From contig CAAEOW010000150.1 in the NCBI GenBank assembly GCA_900757705.1, positions 1 to 6,706 on the forward strand: 6,706 nt of DNA, read 5' to 3'. The position numbers and the translations under genes were made by a program. Positions 1-6,500 of this stretch are shown here, in pieces (the stretch's first letter is position 1; the number at the start of each line of letters is the position of its first letter). The DNA comes from an uncultured Collinsella sp. GTDB taxonomy: Bacteria > Actinomycetota > Coriobacteriia > Coriobacteriales > Coriobacteriaceae. The notes below the pieces were generated by a model. It saw only the letters and a program-made list of their open reading frames with translations, made no database searches and had not been told where the DNA came from.

Positions 1-279
1 ACGCAGAGCCCGCGCGGCATCAAGCTGCTCTACAGCTTTGAAACGATGAGCAAGCACTTTGTGAAGGTCATTCCGACCGAGTATGAGCGCGTGCTGGCGA
101 TTGTCGCCGCGGGCGAGGCTGCCGGAAAGACGCATGCGCAGGCTGAGGAGCTGGCGTTTGACATTGTGACCGGTCGCGCGAGCGCCTCGGATGTTGATCG
201 CTTTGATGTGGCGGGCGGTGCTGCTGACGCTGCGTCCGTGGCTGCCAGCTCTGTTGCTTCGACCAAGAAGGAGGCGTAA
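1..279 (+). CDS. gltB: Glutamate synthase large subunit, C-terminal end (5' truncated by the window)
   Basis: Only the last 92 residues are present, read in frame from base 1 to TAA at 277-279. The stretch FVKVIPTEYERVL matches the conserved extreme C-terminus of the large (alpha) subunit of NADPH-dependent glutamate synthase, which carries the glutamine amidotransferase and the FMN / 2-oxoglutarate site. Together with GltD it converts glutamine plus 2-oxoglutarate to two glutamates in the cytoplasm, the second half of the GS-GOGAT ammonia assimilation route. After the conserved end there is a low-complexity Ala/Ser-rich tail ending in KKEA, probably not catalytic. The ATG at 46 is internal and not a separate gene, because the conserved reading continues upstream of it. 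gltD follows after 5 bp, and its ribosome binding site lies inside the last codons of this gene, which indicates co-transcription. Identification rests on this C-terminal motif plus the gltD neighbour. Confidence 0.88.
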   Translation, partial: TQSPRGIKLLYSFETMSKHFVKVIPTEYERVLAIVAAGEAAGKTHAQAEELAFDIVTGRASASDVDRFDVAGGAADAASVAASSVASTKKEA

Positions 280-284
280 GTGCC

Positions 285-1766
<1,482 letters not shown>

Positions 1767-1807
1767 AGTAGTCACGGAGATATTCAACAATCGAATCGGC
1801 AAGGGCT

Positions 1808-1879
1808 GTCCCTAACTGCCGGCACAAAAGGAACGTCCCTAAGTGCCGACAGTTAGGGACGTTCCTTTTCTGTCGGCAT
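1808..1879. repeat. Interleaved inverted-repeat block after gltD
   Basis: Three overlapping complementary pairs are visible. (A) 1808-1825 pairs with 1843-1860 over 18 positions with a single C-A mismatch. (B) 1826-1842 pairs with 1853-1869 as a perfect 17-bp inverted repeat around a 10-nt loop. (C) 1844-1852 (TGCCGACAG) pairs perfectly with 1870-1878 (CTGTCGGCA). Pair B uses the loop and part of the right arm of pair A, so A and B cannot form together. The units are built from the words GTCCCTAA, GGAACGT and CTGYCGGCA in alternating orientation, as in dispersed REP- or MITE-like repeats. A further GGGGACA word follows at 1882-1888. Confidence 0.8.
1826..1869. terminator. Possible bidirectional terminator hairpin of gltBD
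   Basis: A perfect 17-bp stem (1826-1842 with 1853-1869) with a 10-nt loop begins with four A and ends with four T, and lies about 60 bp after the gltD stop. That suits a rho-independent terminator readable on either strand. The T run is short and is itself part of the stem, so termination may be weak. A competing hairpin (1808-1825 with 1843-1860) would prevent it from forming. Confidence 0.4.
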
Positions 1880-2060
1880 TCGGGGACACTCCTTGCGGAT
1901 TTGCGAGCAGTTTGCTCGTTTGTCGACGTACGGGCGTTCATTTGTCGACTTCTTGGGCTGTGGTCACCTGTTGTTTAAGTGGTGGCTGCGGGCATCTGGC
2001 TCAAAAGGGCGGGTTGGCCGTCGATGTTTACCTGCGGTTTTGTTGCGGCGCGCATTTTCG

Positions 2061-2096
2061 GTCAAGCTTTTCGTCAAGTGTTTGGTCAGCATCTGG
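2061..2096. repeat. Three imperfect 12-bp direct repeats
   Basis: GTCAAGCTTTTC (2061-2072), GTCAAGTGTTTG (2073-2084) and GTCAGCATCTGG (2085-2096) stand head to tail. All three share GTCA and a T-rich second half, with decay towards the third unit. There is no recognisable gene across them. They could be protein-binding iterons upstream of the 2191 gene or the remnant of a short coding repeat. The function is unknown. Confidence 0.45.
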
Positions 2097-2145
2097 TTTG
2101 CAGCCGGAGGCCTATTTTGCCCGCGCTGGTCGTGGCTGCCCACCC

Positions 2146-2186
2146 TCCTCGTAAGCTCAAATTGAGGTCCATCAGTTTGAGGAGGA
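2146..2186 (+). promoter_or_regulatory. Hairpin occluding the ribosome binding site of the 2191 gene
   Basis: The Shine-Dalgarno sequence GAGGAGG (2179-2185), 5 bp before the ATG, is fully contained in a predicted stem. CTCAAATTGA (2156-2165) pairs with TCAGTTTGAG (2172-2181) over 10 bp including one G-U, around a 6-nt loop. Past a 5-nt bulge (2151-2155), TCCTC (2146-2150) pairs with GAGGA (2182-2186). All 15 pairs were checked base by base. Such a structure would lower translation initiation unless opened by temperature, a ligand, a protein or a translating ribosome upstream. The pairing is seen directly; the regulatory role is inferred. Confidence 0.5.
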
Positions 2187-2190
2187 TGCC

Positions 2191-2898
2191 ATGACTGACC
2201 ACGCTTTTGACCGAGCAGAGCTGGCTGAAGCCGTCGGCAACGATATTGCCGACATGGCTCACTTTTGGATGCTGCGGAAGTTTCAATTCCTGGAGCCGGC
2301 GCGCGAACAGTTCGAGATCATTGTCGACCCGTGGCTCAGCTATTGCACCGAGCCTTCGCAAAACGAAATCATGGCCTACAATATGGCGTTTACCGATTGG
2401 CTGCTGTTTGAGCGCCCCTATCGCCATGGCAAAACGCTGCTCGAGCTATATGTTGACGAGCCGCCGGCATCGCTTTCGCCTGCCTCGCTCAAGCGGCTCG
2501 AGCAGGTACGCGACACGCAGTATTTCTCGCGCTTTGGCATTTTGGACAAGGATCCTGCGTCCGGCATGGTCGTGCTGAAGGACACGCGCACCGATCATCG
2601 CTTTGATGTCTACGATCCGCATATCGTGCAGAAGGAGCACTGGAGTGACGGCGCGATTGCGGTGCGCCTCGCCTGCGTCGATGATGTCTGGCTTACGGCG
2701 GGACAGCTCTACCTGTATGACATCGCGCGGCTGAGCGATACGGCGGTCGATGGGCCGGGTGCGGTGCATCCGGAGGACCTGCAGGACGGCTTTGACACCT
2801 CGTGCATCAGCTTCTTCTTGCGTCTGGTCCGCGACATCATGGGCGTCCAGGGGCGGTACGTAAAGTCGCTCAACATCTACGAGCAGGAGTGGGAGTAG
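2191..2898 (+). CDS. Hypothetical cytoplasmic protein, 235 residues
   Basis: The start ATG at 2191 is well supported by GAGGAGG 5 bp upstream, and the frame runs to TAG at 2896-2898. I do not recognise a family with confidence. The protein is acidic and has no signal peptide or membrane segment. An N-terminal helical part (about 1-85) includes the aromatic-rich AFTDWLLFERPYRHGKTLLELYVDE (66-90). A second part (about 105-180) looks like an alpha/beta or small barrel domain, with patterns such as DPASGMVVLKDTRTDHRFDVYD (121-142) and an aromatic-rich GQLYLYDIARL. No catalytic signature, zinc-binding cysteine cluster or nucleotide-binding loop is visible; C52, C162 and C205 are scattered. It appears to be monocistronic, with a long non-coding region before it and the palindrome array after it. 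Codon use and GC resemble gltD, so it is probably a resident gene. Its ribosome binding site lies in a hairpin, which suggests translational control. Confidence 0.85.
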   Translation: MTDHAFDRAELAEAVGNDIADMAHFWMLRKFQFLEPAREQFEIIVDPWLSYCTEPSQNEIMAYNMAFTDWLLFERPYRHGKTLLELYVDEPPASLSPASLKRLEQVRDTQYFSRFGILDKDPASGMVVLKDTRTDHRFDVYDPHIVQKEHWSDGAIAVRLACVDDVWLTAGQLYLYDIARLSDTAVDGPGAVHPEDLQDGFDTSCISFFLRLVRDIMGVQGRYVKSLNIYEQEWE

Positions 2899-2938
2899 GG
2901 GATGGGTGGTTGTCGCCTGCCTTGCCTTTTGCCTTTTT

Positions 2939-2995
2939 GTCTCGATCTGTAACGTTTGGGGACAAAAAACCAGCCTATCTGTTACAGATCGAGAC
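2939..2995. repeat. Palindromic element, copy 1
   Basis: Left arm GTCTCGATCTGTAAC (2939-2953) and right arm GTTACAGATCGAGAC (2981-2995) are perfect 15-bp inverted repeats around a 27-bp spacer. The spacer begins GTTTGGGG, a start shared in part with copies 2 and 4. This copy lies 40 bp after the stop of the 2191 gene and is preceded by a short T run. A terminator role is possible, but no T tract follows the right arm. Confidence 0.92.
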
Positions 2996-3018
2996 GAACG
3001 CTTGGGCACCGCTGGTTT

Positions 3019-3075
3019 GTCTAAATCTGTAACGTTTAGGGGCCTGAAGAACGTCTTGCTGTTACGGATCGAGAC
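3019..3075. repeat. Palindromic element, copy 2
   Basis: Left arm GTCTAAATCTGTAAC (3019-3033) and right arm GTTACGGATCGAGAC (3061-3075) surround a 27-bp spacer that begins GTTTAGGGG. The arms pair at 13 of 15 positions, one of them G-U; the two mismatches are at arm positions 5-6. This copy begins exactly 80 bp after copy 1, with a 23-bp gap between them. Confidence 0.88.
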
Positions 3076-3098
3076 GTTTGGCGCCTGGCTGGGGGAAT

Positions 3099-3155
3099 GT
3101 CTCAATCTGTAACATCTACAGTCCAAAAATCGGTCTTCTTGTTACAGATCAAGAC
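3099..3155. repeat. Palindromic element, copy 3
   Basis: Left arm GTCTCAATCTGTAAC (3099-3113) and right arm GTTACAGATCAAGAC (3141-3155) surround a 27-bp spacer. They pair at 13 of 15 positions, and the mismatches again fall at arm positions 5-6. The copy begins exactly 80 bp after copy 2, again with a 23-bp gap. Its right arm ends about 20-26 bp before the likely start of the AbiEi-like nuclease gene, so it is either in that gene's promoter or in its leader. Confidence 0.88.
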
Positions 3156-3181
3156 GTTTGTCGGCGGAGGCAACGGTGACG

Positions 3182-4252
3182 ATGGTCCATTTGTCCGATG
3201 TGGTGGTGATGGAAGTGCCTAATACCGTTCTCAAACACAAACATACGACTCGTAACACGTTGGCGCGGAATAGGATGCTCGCGCGACTCACGGAGGCGAC
3301 CGAGCAGGGTGCGCTGCTCGCAACGCATGACAATGCCGAGCTCATGTGGCTGCGGCGTCATGTTGGAACCGACGATATCGCGGAACCCGAGCCGTATTTG
3401 TTCTGCTTTCAACATGATTGGGGTGTACTGACGCCGGCGGAGCGAACACTGCGTACCATCAAAGGGCTTGCAGAGTTTCATCCCGATTGGGCGTTTTGGG
3501 GCTATGACGCGGCGCTTTTGTGGGGTCTGGAGGTGCCGAATGATCTGCTTGGGTCGCGTTTTCTTGTTAAGACGGGTTGTTCGGTGACGTTGAGCGGCGG
3601 GTGCAGGTTGTTGCGTCCGCAGATGGCGGGCGCACTCGAGCATGTTGATGGCGTGCGGGTGACGTCGTTTTGGCGCACGGTGGAGGATTGCCTACTGCGT
3701 GCGCCGTTCTCCTACGGGTTGGCGATTGCCGATTCTGCACTGCGGGCGAAAGGCGTATCACGTGGGGATTTGTGCGAGCGCCTCCGCGCCGATTGCGAGG
3801 GCAGGCGAGGGTATCGCAGGGCACAGGTGGTTGCGTCGTATGCGGACGGGCTGTCTGAAAACGGCGGCGAGTCTCGGTTCCGAGCATTCTTTATTGCGTA
3901 CGGCTTTCCGGTTCCGGAGCTGCAGGTGGAGTTTCGCGACCCGCTCGATCCGAGCCAGGTGTTTCGCGTCGACTATTTTTGGCGGCTCGAGGACGGGACG
4001 TGTGTCATCGGCGAGCTCGACGGAAAGGGGAAGTACACCTTGCAGAGCGGCGAGGGTCGGGAGTCGGTTGACCCATTCGTGGCAGAGCGTCAGCGGGAAT
4101 CTCATCTGACAATGCTCGGGTATAAGGTGCTTCGGTTTACGTTTAACGAACTCAAAGGCCCGGGGAAGCTAGTCGAGAAAATGAGGCTGGCGGGTATTCC
4201 TCGGCAGGTTGAATTGGCTGAGGAGTGGAGATGCCAGTGGTATGGGCGCTGA
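3182..4252 (+). CDS. AbiEi-like protein with C-terminal PD-(D/E)XK (DUF559/Vsr-like) nuclease domain
   Basis: A 356-residue protein if started at ATG 3182. The N-terminal half resembles solitary actinobacterial AbiEi-type antitoxin domains: a helical DNA-binding region, then the core around FWGYDAALLWGLEVPNDL (about 105-122). The C-terminal part (about 228-325) has a restriction-endonuclease-like layout: E230 in GESRFR, D264 in FRVDYFW, E278-x-D280-x-K282 in GELDGKGKY, then ERQRESHLTMLGYKVLRFT (302-320). This is the D...ExDxK arrangement of DUF559/Vsr-like folds, with all acidic residues present, so it may be an active nuclease. GGAGG at 3166-3170 fits either ATG 3182 (11 bp) or GTG 3176 (5 bp); TTG 3158 is less likely. 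No AbiEii nucleotidyltransferase toxin gene adjoins it, so it is not a standard type IV toxin-antitoxin pair. Copies of one palindromic element stand on both sides. A defence or DNA-processing role is inferred from family resemblance; the target is unknown. Confidence 0.82.
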   Translation: MVHLSDVVVMEVPNTVLKHKHTTRNTLARNRMLARLTEATEQGALLATHDNAELMWLRRHVGTDDIAEPEPYLFCFQHDWGVLTPAERTLRTIKGLAEFHPDWAFWGYDAALLWGLEVPNDLLGSRFLVKTGCSVTLSGGCRLLRPQMAGALEHVDGVRVTSFWRTVEDCLLRAPFSYGLAIADSALRAKGVSRGDLCERLRADCEGRRGYRRAQVVASYADGLSENGGESRFRAFFIAYGFPVPELQVEFRDPLDPSQVFRVDYFWRLEDGTCVIGELDGKGKYTLQSGEGRESVDPFVAERQRESHLTMLGYKVLRFTFNELKGPGKLVEKMRLAGIPRQVELAEEWRCQWYGR

Positions 4253-4260
4253 GAGGTTTT

Positions 4261-4317
4261 GTCTCGATCTGTAACGTTTAGAGGTTGTTTGAGCTCGTAA
4301 TTGTTACAGATCGAGAC
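4261..4317. repeat. Palindromic element, copy 4 (downstream of the nuclease gene)
   Basis: Left arm GTCTCGATCTGTAAC (4261-4275) and right arm GTTACAGATCGAGAC (4303-4317) are perfect inverted repeats with arms identical to copy 1. The spacer is again exactly 27 bp and begins GTTTAGAGG. The copy starts 8 bp after the nuclease stop codon, so the gene sits tightly between copies 3 and 4. Confidence 0.92.
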
Positions 4318-4422
4318 ATTTCCCTGTTGTCGCTGGGGTGGGACTGCAACGTGTTCCGCCTCCCCACATCCCCTCTTCCTTCCGTTAACCGATGCGTCTG
4401 CAGCAATCCAGCGGGACTAGGT

Positions 4423-4428
4423 GATAAT
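4423..4428 (+). promoter_or_regulatory. Candidate -10 box for the amidohydrolase gene
   Basis: GATAAT matches the TATAAT consensus at five of six positions and lies 39 bp before the ATG at 4468, which would give a leader of roughly 30 nt. No good -35 hexamer is seen 16-18 bp upstream (the region is GCAGCA-like), so this is a weak prediction. Confidence 0.25.
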
Positions 4429-4467
4429 GGACAAATGTTCAAGTTAATCGTGAGGGAGGAGCTCGAT

Positions 4468-5838
4468 ATGGCGTCTGCTGATCGTCCCACGTTGTTTATC
4501 AATGCGACCGTTCTGGATGGTTCGGAGCATATGGAGCCGCAGCCCGATATGGCCGTGGCCGTCGAGCGTGGCATCATCACCTGGATGGGGCTGAGTGCTG
4601 TGGCGCAGGCGCCTGCGGGTGCCGAGGTCATCGACCTGGCAGGGGCGTATCTCATGCCGGGTCTCATCAATATGCACGTGCATCTGTGCGGTTCGGGCAA
4701 ACCGGTCTCGGCGGGCGATGCGGGTGCGCTGATGAAGAAGCTCGACAATCCCGTGGGCCGCGCCGTCGTGCGCCATATCCTCAAGGGCAGTGCCCAGCAG
4801 CAGCTGGCAAGCGGCGTGACCACGGTGCGCGGCGCGGGCGACCCGTTGTTTGCCGACATTGCCGTGCGTGACGCTATCGATGCCGGCAAGTATCAGGGCC
4901 CGCGTCTGGTGGCGCCGGGAACGGGCGTCACGGTGCCGGGTGGCCATGGTGCAGGCTTGTTCGCTCAGGTGGCTAATAGTCCCGCCGAGGCGGCCGAGCA
5001 GGTACGTGATCTGTATGCGCGCGGTGCCGACGTCATCAAGCTGTTCGTAACGGGCGGCGTGTTCGACGCGACCGAGGTGGGCGAGCCGGGCGTGCTGCGT
5101 ATGCCGGTCGATGTCGCCGCGGCGGCGTGCAAGGCGGCGCACGAGGTTGGCCTTTCGGTCATGGCTCATGTCGAGAGCACCGAGGGCGTGAAGGCTGCGC
5201 TTCAGGCCGGCGTCGATACGATCGAGCACGGTGCCCCGATGACGCCCGAGATTCTGGAGCTGTACCGTGGCGCCGCGGGCACGCAGCTTGAGGACCGTGC
5301 GCCGAGTGTGACCTGCACTATCAGCCCGGCGCTGCCGTTTGTGTTGCTCGACCCGGAGAAGACCCATTCGACCGACACACAAAAGAAGAACGGCGATATC
5401 GTGTGCTCGGGCATCATCGAGAGCGCCCGTGCCGCGCTGGAAGCTGGCATTAAGGTGGGCCTGGGCACGGACTCAAGCTGCCCGTTCGTGACGCAGTACG
5501 ACATGTGGCGTGAGGTGGCCTATTTTGCCAAGTATGTCGGTGTGAGCAACGCCTTCGCGCTGCATACGGCTACGCAAGTCAACGCCGAGCTGCTGGGGCT
5601 GGGCGGCGAGACCGGTACGATCGAGTGCGGCAAGGCCGCCGATATCCTGGTGACGCGCAAGAATCCGCTCGATGACCTGTGCGCTCTGCGTGAGCCGACG
5701 CATGTGATGTGTCGCGGTGATTTGGTACGCAAGCTCAAGGTGAAGCGTATTCCCGAGGTGGACGCCGAGCTCGACGCGATTATGGCCATGCCTGCCGAAG
5801 CGCTGGCTGAGGAGCTGGCCCGCGACGGTGTGGCGTAG
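4468..5838 (+). CDS. Metal-dependent amidohydrolase (imidazolonepropionase / prolidase-like)
   Basis: A 456-residue cytoplasmic enzyme of the amidohydrolase superfamily, which hydrolyses amide or related bonds with one or two divalent metals in a TIM barrel. In order: a small N-terminal beta-sandwich part (about 8-62); LMPGLINMHVHLCGSG, giving the HxH metal ligands H70 and H72; VTTVRGAGD (117-125); K191 in VIKLFVTGG, the likely carboxylated bridging lysine; H234 in MAHVES; H254 in TIEHGAPM; and D335 in GLGTDSS. The C-terminal GTIECGKAADILVTRKNPLDD (383-403) completes the beta-sandwich. All metal ligands are present. The arrangement suits the subgroup related to Xaa-Pro dipeptidases and imidazolonepropionase (COG1228-like), but the substrate cannot be read from the sequence. 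ATG 4468 is chosen over the open frame from 4285 because GGGAGGA lies 7 bp upstream and the conserved family start fits; the earlier part overlaps palindrome copy 4. It appears to be monocistronic. Confidence 0.92.
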   Translation: MASADRPTLFINATVLDGSEHMEPQPDMAVAVERGIITWMGLSAVAQAPAGAEVIDLAGAYLMPGLINMHVHLCGSGKPVSAGDAGALMKKLDNPVGRAVVRHILKGSAQQQLASGVTTVRGAGDPLFADIAVRDAIDAGKYQGPRLVAPGTGVTVPGGHGAGLFAQVANSPAEAAEQVRDLYARGADVIKLFVTGGVFDATEVGEPGVLRMPVDVAAAACKAAHEVGLSVMAHVESTEGVKAALQAGVDTIEHGAPMTPEILELYRGAAGTQLEDRAPSVTCTISPALPFVLLDPEKTHSTDTQKKNGDIVCSGIIESARAALEAGIKVGLGTDSSCPFVTQYDMWREVAYFAKYVGVSNAFALHTATQVNAELLGLGGETGTIECGKAADILVTRKNPLDDLCALREPTHVMCRGDLVRKLKVKRIPEVDAELDAIMAMPAEALAEELARDGVA

Positions 5839-5871
5839 ATGTGACAAAGGGGCAGCTCCGTTGCCGCATGC

Positions 5872-5909
5872 AAAAAGCTGAGGTCTCAACACGAGGCCTC
5901 GGCTTTTTT
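5872..5909. terminator. Rho-independent terminator, probably bidirectional
   Basis: AAAAAGCTGAGGTCT (5872-5886) pairs with AGGCCTCGGCTTTTT (5894-5908) over 15 bp including two G-U pairs, with a 7-nt loop and six T at the 3' end (5904-5909). It lies 33 bp after the amidohydrolase stop. Read on the other strand, the stem ends in a run of five T, so it can also terminate the convergent gene whose stop is at 5972. Confidence 0.9.
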
Positions 5910-5931
5910 ATCGAACAAATACTTAAGATTT

Positions 5932-5960
5932 GGGACAAACAAACCTGATTAATTTGTCCC
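5932..5960. repeat. GGGACAAA / TTTGTCCC inverted repeat
   Basis: GGGACAAA (5932-5939) and TTTGTCCC (5953-5960) form a perfect 8-bp inverted repeat with a 13-nt loop, between the terminator and the stop of the minus-strand gene. It shares the GGGACA word with other intergenic repeats in the window. It could add to termination of the minus-strand gene, although no T run follows it. Confidence 0.65.
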
Positions 5961-5971
5961 GCGTGCGGGCG

Positions 5972-6445
5972 TTAGGAGCGGGTTTCCATCTTGGCGTGGC
6001 ACTTGGGGCAGGTGACGCGGATCTTGCCTTTGCCCTTGGGGACGGAGAGCATCTGGCCGCAGTTGGGGCACTTGAGGTATGCTGTGGTCTTGCGACCCTT
6101 CCACATCTTCTTGGCCGTGCGCTTGGCACGCTCAAAGTCTTCCTTGCTGGTACCGGCCGTGCGCGAGGCGTTGGCAGCCGCGGCGCCGCTACCCAAGCTC
6201 GCTACGAACTTGCCCAGGCCGGGGACGTTAGCGGTCGCGGCGACAAAGGCCGCGTTTTCCTTGCGACGTGCGTCGATGTTTTTGGACAGGCCGCGCAGCA
6301 CGCCAATCACGATTACGGCGATGGCAATCCAGCTGAGCCACTGGATATGGGCTATCGATCCGATCATCGCGATGACGATGCCGACAAAGCCCATAACGAT
6401 GGTGAGCTCATCGGCGCCATTGCGGCCCTTCATAAAGTCATTCAT
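5972..6445 (-). CDS. Small membrane protein with C-terminal zinc ribbon
   Basis: 157 residues from the ATG at 6445, supported on the minus strand by AAAGG 8 bp upstream; a longer frame from 6475 adds ten residues without a better start. Two hydrophobic segments (about 14-31 and 36-51) predict a membrane hairpin. A linker rich in Ala, Lys and Arg follows. The C-terminal zinc ribbon has C126 and C129 (KCPNCG) and C146 and C149 (TCPKCH), around the basic stretch VPKGKGKIRV. That CPxC...PKGKGKIR...CPxC pattern recurs in small uncharacterised membrane proteins of Clostridia and Actinobacteria. The ribbon probably faces the cytoplasm because both ends are highly basic, but its ligand (nucleic acid, protein or only zinc) is not evident. 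It converges on the amidohydrolase gene and shares a terminator region with it. No signal peptide or enzyme motif is visible. Confidence 0.88.
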   Translation of the reverse strand: MNDFMKGRNGADELTIVMGFVGIVIAMIGSIAHIQWLSWIAIAVIVIGVLRGLSKNIDARRKENAAFVAATANVPGLGKFVASLGSGAAAANASRTAGTSKEDFERAKRTAKKMWKGRKTTAYLKCPNCGQMLSVPKGKGKIRVTCPKCHAKMETRS

Positions 6446-6478
6446 GCAAATTGCCTTTCGTTCGATATGCTGCACGCC

Positions 6479-6484
6479 TTTATA
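6479..6484 (-). promoter_or_regulatory. Candidate -10 box for the zinc-ribbon gene
   Basis: On the minus strand the sequence reads TATAAA, 33 bp before the ATG at 6445. At the expected -35 distance lies TGTCCC, which belongs to the 6501-6547 inverted repeat and does not resemble TTGACA. The call is weak; if it is real, the repeat overlaps the promoter. Confidence 0.25.
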
Positions 6485-6500
6485 CCCGATTTAGAGCAAG

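Larger units (their letters stand above)
1767..2190. other. 424-bp intergenic region without a convincing gene
   Basis: The open frames here (for example plus-strand 1843-2154, 1893-2165 and 1979-2194) overlap each other, lack good ribosome binding sites, start inside repeats and encode no recognisable domain, so I do not call any of them. The region contains an interleaved inverted-repeat block (1808-1879), a small hairpin CGAGCA/TGCTCG (1904-1918), a 9-bp direct repeat TTTGTCGAC (1919-1927 and 1941-1949), a 12-bp-period repeat (2061-2096), and a hairpin covering the ribosome binding site of the next gene (2146-2186). I could not pick out a convincing promoter by eye, although one for the gene at 2191 must lie here unless transcription reads through from gltD. 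Confidence 0.6.

Noticed and set aside
1893..2165. 90-codon plus-strand ORF in the gltD downstream gap
   Set aside because: It has no ribosome binding site, overlaps competing frames, has an unusual Cys/Trp/Arg-rich composition, and runs into the leader hairpin of the next gene.
2906..3112. 68-codon plus-strand ORF across the palindrome array
   Set aside because: It consists mostly of translated repeat arms and the stretches between them and has no supporting ribosome binding site; the 80-bp period is not a multiple of three.
2939..3155. CRISPR array
   Set aside because: Repeats are only 15 bp, alternate in orientation, have alternating 27- and 23-bp spacers, and no cas gene is nearby.
2939..4317. 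Insertion sequence or transposon ends
   Set aside because: No transposase is present and no target-site duplication was found; each element is a self-contained palindrome, not a single terminal repeat. A non-autonomous cassette remains possible and is listed as a finding.
4285..4467. N-terminal extension of the amidohydrolase to ATG 4285
   Set aside because: The extension overlaps palindrome copy 4 and has no conserved character, while ATG 4468 has a good ribosome binding site and fits the family start.
4444..5382. 312-codon open frame antisense to the amidohydrolase
   Set aside because: It is a composition-driven shadow of the real gene, which has all its metal ligands in the plus-strand frame.
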